From: a virus
DNA length: 64,000 bases
Reading direction: 5' to 3' (one strand)
Virus record (IMG/VR): IMGVR_UViG_3300042484_001250
Span: 62,001 to 126,000 of that record
Shown here: positions 34,417 to 41,965 of the stretch, in pieces
How the letters are laid out: each line of letters begins with the position of its first letter
Position numbering within the stretch: position 1 is the stretch's first letter
Program-made: the position numbers and the translations under genes
The notes under the pieces: generated by a model
The model's database searches: none
Seen by the model: only the letters and a program-made list of their open reading frames with translations
What the model was told of the DNA's origin: nothing

Positions 34417-35667
34417 ATGGCAATAATTAATGATATTAATATAACCTCACAAATTGCAGCATTGGCAAATGGTGGAAATTTGGATACCAACGCTTTGGTA
34501 TCTTTATTAAACTCGGCATTACCAGCTGGACAACAATTATCTTCAGGTGGTACTACCAACGCAATTGGTATCTACAAAAGATTTGGTGAGTTTGATAAAG
34601 TAAACGCAAAAGTAGAAGTTGTAACAACTGGATTATGGTCTAACGATTCTGGTTCATTAACTACATTTTTTACATCATCAACGCAAGTTGCACAAAATAG
34701 TGGACAATACTACTATAATGTATATGATAAAAATACAGCAACCGATTCAACTACTGAAGTTCAATTTGCAGTAGCATACGGACACGTAGATGGTAGTGGT
34801 TCAATGACATTGAATTTAAACGATAATTCATTACAAGCATCCAAAGCAACTTATGCACAATATCGTTCAATTTTATTAGACCCAACAGATACTAAATTCT
34901 CATTTGAAAATAGTTCTACAACTTTAGTTGATTCGAATGATATATATGTTATCAATTTAAGTAGAAATAGATTTAGAGAGAAAATGGATGCTGGAAACTG
35001 GTCATTACCACTTTCTGGTTCTAATGGTTTATTTACTTTTATTGATAATAGTGGTAAGAAATTTAGTGATGAGAGTGGATTAAGTGGACGAGTATTTAAA
35101 GTTGTTGAAGGTAACTTAAATTTAGGTACACAAAGTGAAGCAACTATTACAAGTACAACCGATGCAACATCTGGTGAAGGATATGGTTTATTTTATCCTG
35201 ATAGAGGTATTATTGTTCTTAATCCAAGAGCAATTGGTAATAAGGTAGGAAACGTTTGGAACGAAGCATTTCAAACTGTAGGTCATTTAGCACCTGGTGG
35301 TGCTGGAGCAACATCTGCACCTGATAATTCAACATCAACTGCGGCTGAACAATATTATCATAAGAGATTGTACTACGCAATTAAAAATGGTAAAGATTTT
35401 GAAGCAAGAAGAACTGAAAATGTATCAACACAACATTTCTTTGTAAGAGCAACAAATAGAGAGTTTAACTACTCCAACAATCCAACATATGTAAATGTAG
35501 ATGGTACATTTAGTGAAACAACTTTTAAAACTGACCCATATACTTACATTACAACGATTGGTTTAATGAATGATTCAAATGAATTGATTGCGGTGGCTAA
35601 AACATCTCAACCAATTGCAAAATCATTTGATAAGGAAGTTTTAATTAAAGTTAAATTATCATTCTAA
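34417..35667 (+). CDS. Tail structural protein, paralogue of 35755-36726
   Basis: Has 416 residues, mostly beta-rich. Its C-terminal third shares a signature with the gene at 35755: EFNYSNNPTYV followed by a YITTIGLMNDSNELIAVAKTSQPI stretch. It also contains GYGLFYPDRGIIVLNP in the middle. Proteins with the EFNYS-x-NP and TTIGLY-type end are recurrent in T4-like marine phages as virion proteins without an assigned role. It ends before a strong terminator. A tail sheath was considered but no sheath motifs are seen. Confidence 0.6.
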   Translation: MAIINDINITSQIAALANGGNLDTNALVSLLNSALPAGQQLSSGGTTNAIGIYKRFGEFDKVNAKVEVVTTGLWSNDSGSLTTFFTSSTQVAQNSGQYYYNVYDKNTATDSTTEVQFAVAYGHVDGSGSMTLNLNDNSLQASKATYAQYRSILLDPTDTKFSFENSSTTLVDSNDIYVINLSRNRFREKMDAGNWSLPLSGSNGLFTFIDNSGKKFSDESGLSGRVFKVVEGNLNLGTQSEATITSTTDATSGEGYGLFYPDRGIIVLNPRAIGNKVGNVWNEAFQTVGHLAPGGAGATSAPDNSTSTAAEQYYHKRLYYAIKNGKDFEARRTENVSTQHFFVRATNREFNYSNNPTYVNVDGTFSETTFKTDPYTYITTIGLMNDSNELIAVAKTSQPIAKSFDKEVLIKVKLSF

Positions 35668-35692
35668 TAGAATTAATTAGATAAAGTATAAG

Positions 35693-35720
35693 ACCCCCAA
35701 TTCGTTGGGGGTTTTTCTTT
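35693..35720 (+). terminator. Rho-independent terminator with TTCG loop
   Basis: The stem ACCCCCAA (35693-35700) with TTGGGGGT (35705-35712) closes on the very stable tetraloop TTCG and is followed by a T-rich tract. It ends the transcription unit of the tail proteins; a phage promoter motif begins seven bases after the T-rich tract. Confidence 0.93.
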
Positions 35721-35726
35721 TTATTA

Positions 35727-35735
35727 ATATTTATA
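35727..35735 (+). promoter_or_regulatory. Phage promoter motif ATATTTATA
   Basis: Exact ATATTTATA right after the terminator and 19 bases before the start at 35755. Like the site at 4782, its location just after a terminator supports promoter activity. Confidence 0.65.
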
Positions 35736-35754
35736 TAAAAGTAAAACAAATCAA

Positions 35755-36726
35755 ATGCTTAAACCAATACCAAAATCAGATATCATTGTTAGACCTATAA
35801 CAGTTTACAAAGAATGGTCTTTGGATGAAAATGATGTATTTCCAATATTTGCTTTAAGTGGAAGTAGTGGTAATTTCGATGATGAGTTTGATGAAACAAG
35901 TAATGGATTTTCTAAAAAAAGTTTATACGCATCAATAAAATCACAATTTTACAGAAATTCTTCAACTGCATCAATTTTAACAGAAGTTGGTTTACGAAAA
36001 TCATATGCATCTACCGATGAAAGAAATTTAGAAGATGAGGTGGTGGTATTTTCAATTCCACAAATATACATTGGTGAGGGTATTAAAATTGGTAGTGTTG
36101 TTTTATTAGATGATGATACTAATAGAACTTTAACGGATGATGGTTATTCAAACCTTATAGATTCTGGTAGTAATATTAAAGGTAATATATTTTATGATAG
36201 GGGATTAATAGTTGTGGCTAAAGATATTACATCCGGCTCAAACTTTAATACTTTTAGATTAAATTATCGTTCTACTAAAACAATTTATGAAAACGAAATA
36301 TTCATATCGGTTTTAGAGCATGAATTTAATTATTCTCAAAATCCATCTGCTGTATATGAAGATGGGGCAACTTATGATATGATAACCGTTACTAATAGAA
36401 ATGATGTAACTGGAGCTAACACATATTCAAAACCAATTTATAAAAGTGGTGTAAAATATGTAAAGAAAAAAACCAATTTACCAAATGGTGATGGTTCTTT
36501 GGATTTTAGGATACAATCAAATATAGACCCAACAAAATATGGTAGTTGGGATGATTATGATGAATATATTTCAACAGACCCTACCGGTTCATATTTAGCA
36601 CCATATATTACAACAATTGGATTATATGATGATGATTTAAATATGGTTGCTGTTGCAAAATTACCACAACCAATAAAATCATTGCCTGATTTTCCAGTAA
36701 ACTTTATTATAAGATTTGATACTTAA
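35755..36726 (+). CDS. Tail structural protein, paralogue of 34417-35667
   Basis: Has 323 residues. The C-terminal signature matches the previous gene: EFNYSQNPSAVY, then APYITTIGLYDDDLNMVAVAKLPQPIK. The middle has GNIFYDRGLIVVAKD, which parallels GLFYPDRGIIVLNP in the paralogue. The N-terminal part differs. Probably a virion protein of the tail; exact role unknown. It is expressed from its own promoter between a terminator and another promoter motif, so its level may be set separately from its paralogue. Confidence 0.6.
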   Translation: MLKPIPKSDIIVRPITVYKEWSLDENDVFPIFALSGSSGNFDDEFDETSNGFSKKSLYASIKSQFYRNSSTASILTEVGLRKSYASTDERNLEDEVVVFSIPQIYIGEGIKIGSVVLLDDDTNRTLTDDGYSNLIDSGSNIKGNIFYDRGLIVVAKDITSGSNFNTFRLNYRSTKTIYENEIFISVLEHEFNYSQNPSAVYEDGATYDMITVTNRNDVTGANTYSKPIYKSGVKYVKKKTNLPNGDGSLDFRIQSNIDPTKYGSWDDYDEYISTDPTGSYLAPYITTIGLYDDDLNMVAVAKLPQPIKSLPDFPVNFIIRFDT

Positions 36727-36740
36727 AAAGTTATTGTGTT

Positions 36741-36749
36741 ATATTTATA
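36741..36749 (+). promoter_or_regulatory. Phage promoter motif ATATTTATA
   Basis: Exact ATATTTATA preceded by T, 17 bases before the start at 36767; the shortest spacing seen. Confidence 0.55.
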
Positions 36750-36766
36750 ATTAAACAATTAAAACA

Positions 36767-36955
36767 ATGGCATCTATATTAGAATTATTTGGTGAAAACG
36801 GTCCAAAAACTTCACAAATTAATAAAAAAGGTAAAGATAAAACTCCAATATCAGAAGATGGTGGAATGAATTTAGCAAACGAAGCAAATTTAGCAAAAGC
36901 TAGACAAGGAAAATTAAATTCAAAATTCTACTCTGATTCGGTAGTAAAGAAATAA
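36767..36955 (+). CDS. Small protein of unknown function
   Basis: Has 62 residues: ASILELFGENGPKTSQINKKGKDKTPI at the start, a Lys-rich centre, and SKFYSDSVVKK at the end. No domain is recognised. It has a promoter motif at close distance and ends one base before the GIY-YIG-like gene. Its small size, basic character and place after tail genes would fit a minor virion or DNA-binding protein. Confidence 0.5.
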   Translation: MASILELFGENGPKTSQINKKGKDKTPISEDGGMNLANEANLAKARQGKLNSKFYSDSVVKK

Positions 36956-36956
36956 A

Positions 36957-37364
36957 ATGAATTGGTTATATGAGGGAAATATTGTTACGGAGGAAGACGT
37001 GCCTGTTGGTGCGGTGGGATTCGTATATAAAATAATTCACACTCCAACTGGTAGATACTATATAGGTAAGAAATCACTTACATCAACTAGAAAATTAGCA
37101 CCACTCAAAGGACAAAAAAGAAAAAGAACAGTAACCAAATCTTCGGATTGGGAAAAATACTATTCTTCAAACGATTGGATTAAAGAGCAAGTAAAGGAAG
37201 GTAAAGCTGACGAGTTCAGTAGAGAAATCATCCAATATTGTTTCTCTAAGAAATCATTAACATATTACGAAATCTATTGGCAGTTTCATTATAATGTACT
37301 TGCCGATGATAATGCAATAAACGAAAACCTAATGGGTAAATTCTATCGTAGGGATTTACTTTAA
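36957..37364 (+). CDS. GIY-YIG-like nuclease domain protein
   Basis: Has 135 residues. GFVYKIIHTPTGRYYIGKKS at 21-40 gives the two GIY-YIG strands in a variant form (VYK and YIG), followed by basic segments (KGQKRKRTVTK) and DWEKYYSSNDWI, then a helix with Glu in YYEIYWQFHYNV that could be the metal ligand. Free-standing GIY-YIG proteins of this size in T4-like phages are related to homing or repair endonucleases. There is no obvious DNA-binding tail. Activity remains uncertain because the first motif is degenerate. Confidence 0.65.
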   Translation: MNWLYEGNIVTEEDVPVGAVGFVYKIIHTPTGRYYIGKKSLTSTRKLAPLKGQKRKRTVTKSSDWEKYYSSNDWIKEQVKEGKADEFSREIIQYCFSKKSLTYYEIYWQFHYNVLADDNAINENLMGKFYRRDLL

Positions 37365-37375
37365 ACACAAAAGTT

Positions 37376-37576
37376 ATGACAATACCTGAAATATCAAAAA
37401 AATACGGAATCTCCGAAGCATATTTAAATGCAAAAGATGATGCAGTACAAATTGCGGCAGCATCTATATTAGATTTAAAAGCTATGGTTGAGCAAAATCA
37501 TCCAAAAGAAGTTATCACAAAGAAAATGCAGTTTTTAGCAGATTTCTTATATGATGTAAAAAATTCCAATCATTAA
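37376..37576 (+). CDS. Small helical protein of unknown function
   Basis: Has 66 residues, mostly helical: IPEISKKYGISEAYLN resembles a helix-turn-helix-like start, followed by QIAAASILDLKAMVEQ and KKMQFLADFLYDVK. No family assigned. It ends just before the host-type promoter of the primase gene, and its last bases overlap the -33 region of that promoter. Confidence 0.5.
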   Translation: MTIPEISKKYGISEAYLNAKDDAVQIAAASILDLKAMVEQNHPKEVITKKMQFLADFLYDVKNSNH

Positions 37577-37608
37577 TTTGGAATTGTAAAATAATCTTCG
37601 TATATTTG
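37577..37608 (+). promoter_or_regulatory. Host-type (Bacteroidota) promoter before the primase
   Basis: TTTG at 37577-37580, a 20-base spacer, and TATATTTG at 37601-37608 fit the Bacteroidota consensus TTTG/TTG then TAnnTTTG. The primase ATG follows 19 bases later. The segment TTCGTATATTTGT recurs before the gene at 50236. This is the best host sigma-factor promoter in the window and differs from the ATATTTATA sites by its final G, which suggests early or middle expression. Confidence 0.7.
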
Positions 37609-37627
37609 TAAGATTATAATCCAAATT

Positions 37628-38566
37628 ATGCTATCTGGTAAAAATAAAATTGTAGTTATATCGATTTTAGACACAACGCTTGGTGTTGGTTCATCTCTTA
37701 AAGGAAATGAGCAACAACACCATTGTCCATTTTGCCATCATCACAAAAAGAAACTACAAGTCAATTTAGATACACAGCAATGGCATTGTTGGGTGTGTAA
37801 CTCCAAAGGTCGTTCCATCTCATCTCTTCTTCGTAAACTAAATGTTGATAGGAGGGATTTGGATAGATTACATAAAATCTATGGAGATGAACCAGCATAC
37901 TCACCAACGGAAGAGTATGTAATCAAACTACAATTACCAAAGGAGTTCAAACAATTACATTTTAAACCATCGGGTCTATTTAATCCAATTTACACCAAAG
38001 CAATCCATTACCTAAAACAAAGAGGTATAAAGGATTCGGAGATTGTAAAATATAACATTGGATATTGTGAAGATGGATTATATGGGGGTAGGGTTATTAT
38101 ACCATCCTATGATGAGAGTGGTGAGTTAAACTATTTTATTGCTCGTTCTTTTTATGAGGATGAAAAGATGAAATACAAAAACCCACCTGTCAATAGAGAT
38201 GTTATTGTATTTGAGAATCAAATAAATTGGAATGAACCTATCACATTAGTTGAAGGAGCATTTGATGCATTTTCCGTAAAGAGAAATGTAATTCCTTTAT
38301 TGGGTAAATTCCTATTAAGTAAATTGAAGAATAAGATTTTTGAAAAAGGTGTAAAAGAAATCACCATAATGTTAGATTCGGATGCTATTGAAGATTCCAC
38401 AAAGCATTCAGAATGGTTTATTAAAAACGGAATTAAAGTTAAGAATATAATACCTAACGGCAAAGATGCCGGAGAGTTGGGATACGAAAGAGTAAACGAA
38501 CTTATTAAAACTACTACTGAAACTGGTTGGGATGATTTAGTCCTTGCCAAATTAAACAACGTATGA
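37628..38566 (+). CDS. DNA primase (CHC2 zinc finger plus Toprim)
   Basis: Has 312 residues. A zinc-binding domain uses Cys33/Cys36 (CPFC) and Cys54/Cys57 (CWVC). The middle resembles the primase core (YNIGYCEDGLYGGRVIIPSYDESG), and the Toprim fold shows LVEGAFDAFS (Glu ~209) and ITIMLDSDA. It would make RNA primers for lagging-strand synthesis together with a helicase not in this window. It is shorter than bacterial DnaG and has no helicase domain, like phage-type primases. The stop overlaps the start of the recombination nuclease gene (ATGA), so the two are coupled. Confidence 0.88.
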   Translation: MLSGKNKIVVISILDTTLGVGSSLKGNEQQHHCPFCHHHKKKLQVNLDTQQWHCWVCNSKGRSISSLLRKLNVDRRDLDRLHKIYGDEPAYSPTEEYVIKLQLPKEFKQLHFKPSGLFNPIYTKAIHYLKQRGIKDSEIVKYNIGYCEDGLYGGRVIIPSYDESGELNYFIARSFYEDEKMKYKNPPVNRDVIVFENQINWNEPITLVEGAFDAFSVKRNVIPLLGKFLLSKLKNKIFEKGVKEITIMLDSDAIEDSTKHSEWFIKNGIKVKNIIPNGKDAGELGYERVNELIKTTTETGWDDLVLAKLNNV

Positions 38567-41500
38567 GTATAAAAAGAATATATCACATTGCAGATGTTCA
38601 TATCCGTAATGTAAAAAGACACAACGAATATAGACAAGTATTTGAAAAAATGTTTGAGGAGATTCGTAAGAGGGGAACTGAAGATTCACTCATTTATTTA
38701 GCTGGAGATATTGCCCATGCTAAATTGGAAATGAGTCCTGAATTATTAAAAGAAATTAGTTGGTTATTTACGGAGTGTTCTAAGCATTGTGAAACTATCC
38801 TTATTGCGGGAAATCACGATTGTAATATGAACAACTCCGATAGATTGGATGTTCTGACTCCAATCGTAGATGCATTGAATCTACCAAACTTTCATTACCT
38901 TAGAGATACGCAAGTATATTCAATTGGAGGAATTGATTTTTCAGTATTCTCTATTTTTGATAAAAGAGATAATTGGATTACAGCAGATAAACTATTTGGT
39001 AACAAAAAGATTGCACTATTTCACGGACCATTAGATACATCCACAACCGATGTAGGATATGTGGTAAGTAGTAGACACTTTAAGCCGGAGATATTTGATG
39101 GGTTTGATTTGGCTCTATTAGGTGATATTCATAAGAGACAAGAAATCATATCGGAAGCTGGATGTAAGATTGTATATGCTGGTTCATTGGTACAACAAAA
39201 CTTTGGAGAGAGTTTAGATAAGCACGGATTTGTAGTTTGGGATATGGATACTCTAAACTATGAAGAGGTTGATATCCAAAACGAATACGGATACTACACT
39301 ATGAATGTGGATAATGGTATTGTGCCGGATGTAACGGATATGCCATTAAAACCTCGATTGAGAGTTAAGTTATCCAACACCGATACTGCGGATACTAAAA
39401 GAGTGGTAACGGAAATTAAGATGAAGTACAACGTAGATGACTTCACAATCATTCGGACAGACTCATTCTCAAAGAGTAAGACGGGTAATAGAAGTAGTAA
39501 GTTGGACTTCGAAGATATATCGGATATTAACCACCAGAACTCTCTCATATCGGAGTATGTTAAACGAATGATGCCATATACTACCGAAGAGGATTTGAAG
39601 GGCTTAGAAACGATAAATAGAGATGTAAATAGTAGAATCGTAACGGAAGATATTCATAGAAACATTCATTGGAAACCTGTAAGATTTGAATTCAGTAATA
39701 TGTTTTCGTATGGGGAGGATAATGTAATTAACTTTGATAAGGTAGGTGGATTGATGGGATTGTTTGCACCAAACGCAGCTGGTAAATCCTCACTATTTGA
39801 TGCAATATCATTCTGCCTTTTTGATAAGTGTAGTAGAGCATTCAAAGCAGGAAACATTCTAAACAATCGTAAGGATACCTTTAGTTGTAAGTTGGAGATT
39901 GAGATTGATGGGGTAAGGTACTTTATTCAAAGGGAAGCAAAGACAGTGAGTAAAGGTAAGAGTGTTAAGGTAGATGTACAATTTTGGAAAGAGAATGGTG
40001 ATGGTACGGAAATTCTAAATGGAACGGAACGTAGAGATACCAATAACATCATTGAACAATATGTTGGTAGGTATGAAGATTTTGTACTAACTGCCTTATC
40101 ATTGCAAGGAAACAACGCCCTATTCATTGATAAATCTCAAAGTGAAAGAAAGGAATTACTTTCTCAATTTATGGGATTAACTATCTTTGATAAATTATAT
40201 GAAACGGCTAGTGAAGATATTAAAGAGGTAACAACACTTATTAGAAATTTTAAGAGGACCGATTTTACTTCCGAATTAGCAGAAAAACAAAGTGAACTCA
40301 AAGAAAAGAAAGAAGAGTTTGATACATTGGATACTGAATCTAAAGAGTTGGAAACTGAAAAGAGTGAGTTGGAAAAAGAAATTATCCAGTTATCACAACA
40401 ATTGACTCCAATGGATGGTAATTTAAACATTGATAGTTTGAATACCAAAAAATCAAATTTAGACCAAAACATTGAGAAGCAGATTGAAAAGATGACAGAT
40501 AAGGCATCTAAGTTGGAAGAGTATGAATCTGCATTAAAACAAATTGGAGAGGGTATTGAAGAAAGTAAATTGTATGATGATACTGCAATTGATTATATGT
40601 ACACAAAATTTACAACTCTACAATCCACATACACATCATCACTACACTCTATTGATAAGTTACACATATCATTGGATGCCAACAAAGAAAAGTTATCTCA
40701 TTTAGAAAAGCATGAGTATGACCCTAATTGTAACTTTTGTATGAACAACGTATTCGTAAAGGATGCAAAGGAAACTGAAAAGATAGTTGGGGAGCAGTTG
40801 ATTGTATTGGAAGAATTGGAAAGAGGTTCAAAAACAATTACTCAAAATCTACAATCATTAAAGGATGTTAAATCTCAATATGATTTGTGGATTTCTTTAA
40901 CCGAAAAACAAAAGAAAGGTAACACATTATGCGATAGTACCAAATTGGAGTTAGAGCAGATGGAAACTCAACTACAACTATTCCAACATCAATTGGAAGG
41001 AGTTGAGGGGGATATCCAACGTTACAATGATAATTTGGAAACCATTTCTAAAAACAAAGAGATACAAACTAAAATATCAGAACTAACAACATCTAAAAAA
41101 GAAATTGAGGGTAAGATAGAAAGTGCTAAAAAGAAACTTTTAAAGTTATCATCCGATACCGGTTCTATTAACACATTTATCAAAGATATGAAAGCTAAGA
41201 TGGGGGAGGTTAAGGATTTGGAAACAAAGAATCAATTGTACACATTTTATTTAGATGCGGTTAAGAGAGATGGAATTCCATACGAATTGATTACTAAGGC
41301 TCTGCCTGTAATCGAAGAGGAAATTAACAACATATTAGGACAGGTTGTTGATTTTGGAATCGTAATGGATACGGATGGTAAGAACATCAACGCTAAGATA
41401 GTTTACGATGACCAGGAATGGGCATTGGAAATGTGTAGTGGTATGGAGAAGTTTGTTAGTGGATTGGCAATTAGAGTTGCACTTATTAACATATGTAACT

Positions 41501-41706
41501 TACCTCGTCCAAACTTCTTAGTAATCGATGAGGGATTTGGTACGTTAGATAGTGATAACCTGTCATCCCTATTTATGATGATGCAATATCTCAAAACTCA
41601 ATTTGATTTCATTTGGATGATTTCGCATTTAGAACAAATGAGAGATATTGTAGATGGTTTAATTGAAATCAAAAAAGATAATGGGTTTAGTAAGATTAAT
41701 TTTTAA
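38563..41706 (+). CDS. Single-chain Mre11-Rad50 (SbcD-SbcC, gp47-gp46) fusion nuclease
   Basis: Has 1047 residues. Residues 1-~340 are an Mre11/SbcD calcineurin-like nuclease: YHIADVHIRN, YLAGDIAHA, LIAGNHDCN, ALFHGPLD and LLGDIHKRQE supply the metal-binding Asp/His/Asn set. Residues ~365 onward are Rad50/SbcC: Walker A in APNAAGKSS (Gly407, Lys408, Ser409), a long coiled coil with a zinc hook CNFC (Cys723, Cys726), a variant signature MCSGMEKF (957-964) and Walker B VIDEG (987-991). In T4 and bacteria these are two genes. Here no stop or start lies between the halves. The enzyme would process DNA ends for recombination-dependent replication. It is coupled to the primase gene. Confidence 0.92.
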   Translation: MSIKRIYHIADVHIRNVKRHNEYRQVFEKMFEEIRKRGTEDSLIYLAGDIAHAKLEMSPELLKEISWLFTECSKHCETILIAGNHDCNMNNSDRLDVLTPIVDALNLPNFHYLRDTQVYSIGGIDFSVFSIFDKRDNWITADKLFGNKKIALFHGPLDTSTTDVGYVVSSRHFKPEIFDGFDLALLGDIHKRQEIISEAGCKIVYAGSLVQQNFGESLDKHGFVVWDMDTLNYEEVDIQNEYGYYTMNVDNGIVPDVTDMPLKPRLRVKLSNTDTADTKRVVTEIKMKYNVDDFTIIRTDSFSKSKTGNRSSKLDFEDISDINHQNSLISEYVKRMMPYTTEEDLKGLETINRDVNSRIVTEDIHRNIHWKPVRFEFSNMFSYGEDNVINFDKVGGLMGLFAPNAAGKSSLFDAISFCLFDKCSRAFKAGNILNNRKDTFSCKLEIEIDGVRYFIQREAKTVSKGKSVKVDVQFWKENGDGTEILNGTERRDTNNIIEQYVGRYEDFVLTALSLQGNNALFIDKSQSERKELLSQFMGLTIFDKLYETASEDIKEVTTLIRNFKRTDFTSELAEKQSELKEKKEEFDTLDTESKELETEKSELEKEIIQLSQQLTPMDGNLNIDSLNTKKSNLDQNIEKQIEKMTDKASKLEEYESALKQIGEGIEESKLYDDTAIDYMYTKFTTLQSTYTSSLHSIDKLHISLDANKEKLSHLEKHEYDPNCNFCMNNVFVKDAKETEKIVGEQLIVLEELERGSKTITQNLQSLKDVKSQYDLWISLTEKQKKGNTLCDSTKLELEQMETQLQLFQHQLEGVEGDIQRYNDNLETISKNKEIQTKISELTTSKKEIEGKIESAKKKLLKLSSDTGSINTFIKDMKAKMGEVKDLETKNQLYTFYLDAVKRDGIPYELITKALPVIEEEINNILGQVVDFGIVMDTDGKNINAKIVYDDQEWALEMCSGMEKFVSGLAIRVALINICNLPRPNFLVIDEGFGTLDSDNLSSLFMMMQYLKTQFDFIWMISHLEQMRDIVDGLIEIKKDNGFSKINF

Positions 41707-41863
41707 CAGAAGGTAATATATTTTTTGGTTGAGGTTTTGGTAATACTTTTTCTTTTATCAAAGCTTCAACTAAACCATTTAATTTATAACCTTTATCTTT
41801 ACAAAATTCTTTTAACATAAGATGTACTTCTGCATCAATTTGTATCATTGCATATTTTTTCAT
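41696..41863 (-). CDS. Small ribbon-helix-helix-like protein
   Basis: The minus strand gives 55 codons from ATG at 41863-41861 to TAA at 41698-41696. The pattern fits a ribbon-helix-helix DNA-binding protein: a short strand (YAMIQI), helix A (DAEVHLMLKEFCKDKG), a turn, helix B (KLNGLVEALIKEKV), then a Pro-rich tail (LPKPQPKN). It overlaps the end of the nuclease gene by 11 bases, facing it. It is divergent from the tail-fibre gene at 41966, and the region between holds several AT motif copies, so it may regulate that region. One of two minus-strand genes seen. Confidence 0.6.
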   Translation of the reverse strand: MKKYAMIQIDAEVHLMLKEFCKDKGYKLNGLVEALIKEKVLPKPQPKNILPSVKN

Positions 41864-41889
41864 AACGATTATTTAACTTTCTTTAATTT

Positions 41890-41943
41890 TATTTATATTT
41901 CTTTAGATAAGTATTAACATAAATATTTATCGTAATATTTATA
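41890..41943. promoter_or_regulatory. Divergent promoter region with clustered motif copies
   Basis: ATATTTATA lies at 41935-41943, 22 bases before the tail-fibre start. A second copy, ATATTTATC (41923-41931), overlaps a perfect palindrome ATAAATATTTAT (41919-41930). A third, TATTTATA, is at 41890-41897, which on the minus strand reads TATAAATA 26 bases before the start of the small regulator gene. The cluster may serve both directions or act as binding sites for the regulator. Confidence 0.55.
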
Positions 41944-41965
41944 TTGAGAACTAATAGAAATTTCA

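Noticed and set aside
34417-35667. Tail sheath protein
   Set aside because: Size is plausible but sheath motifs are not seen and the C-terminal signature is shared with a smaller paralogue of different type.
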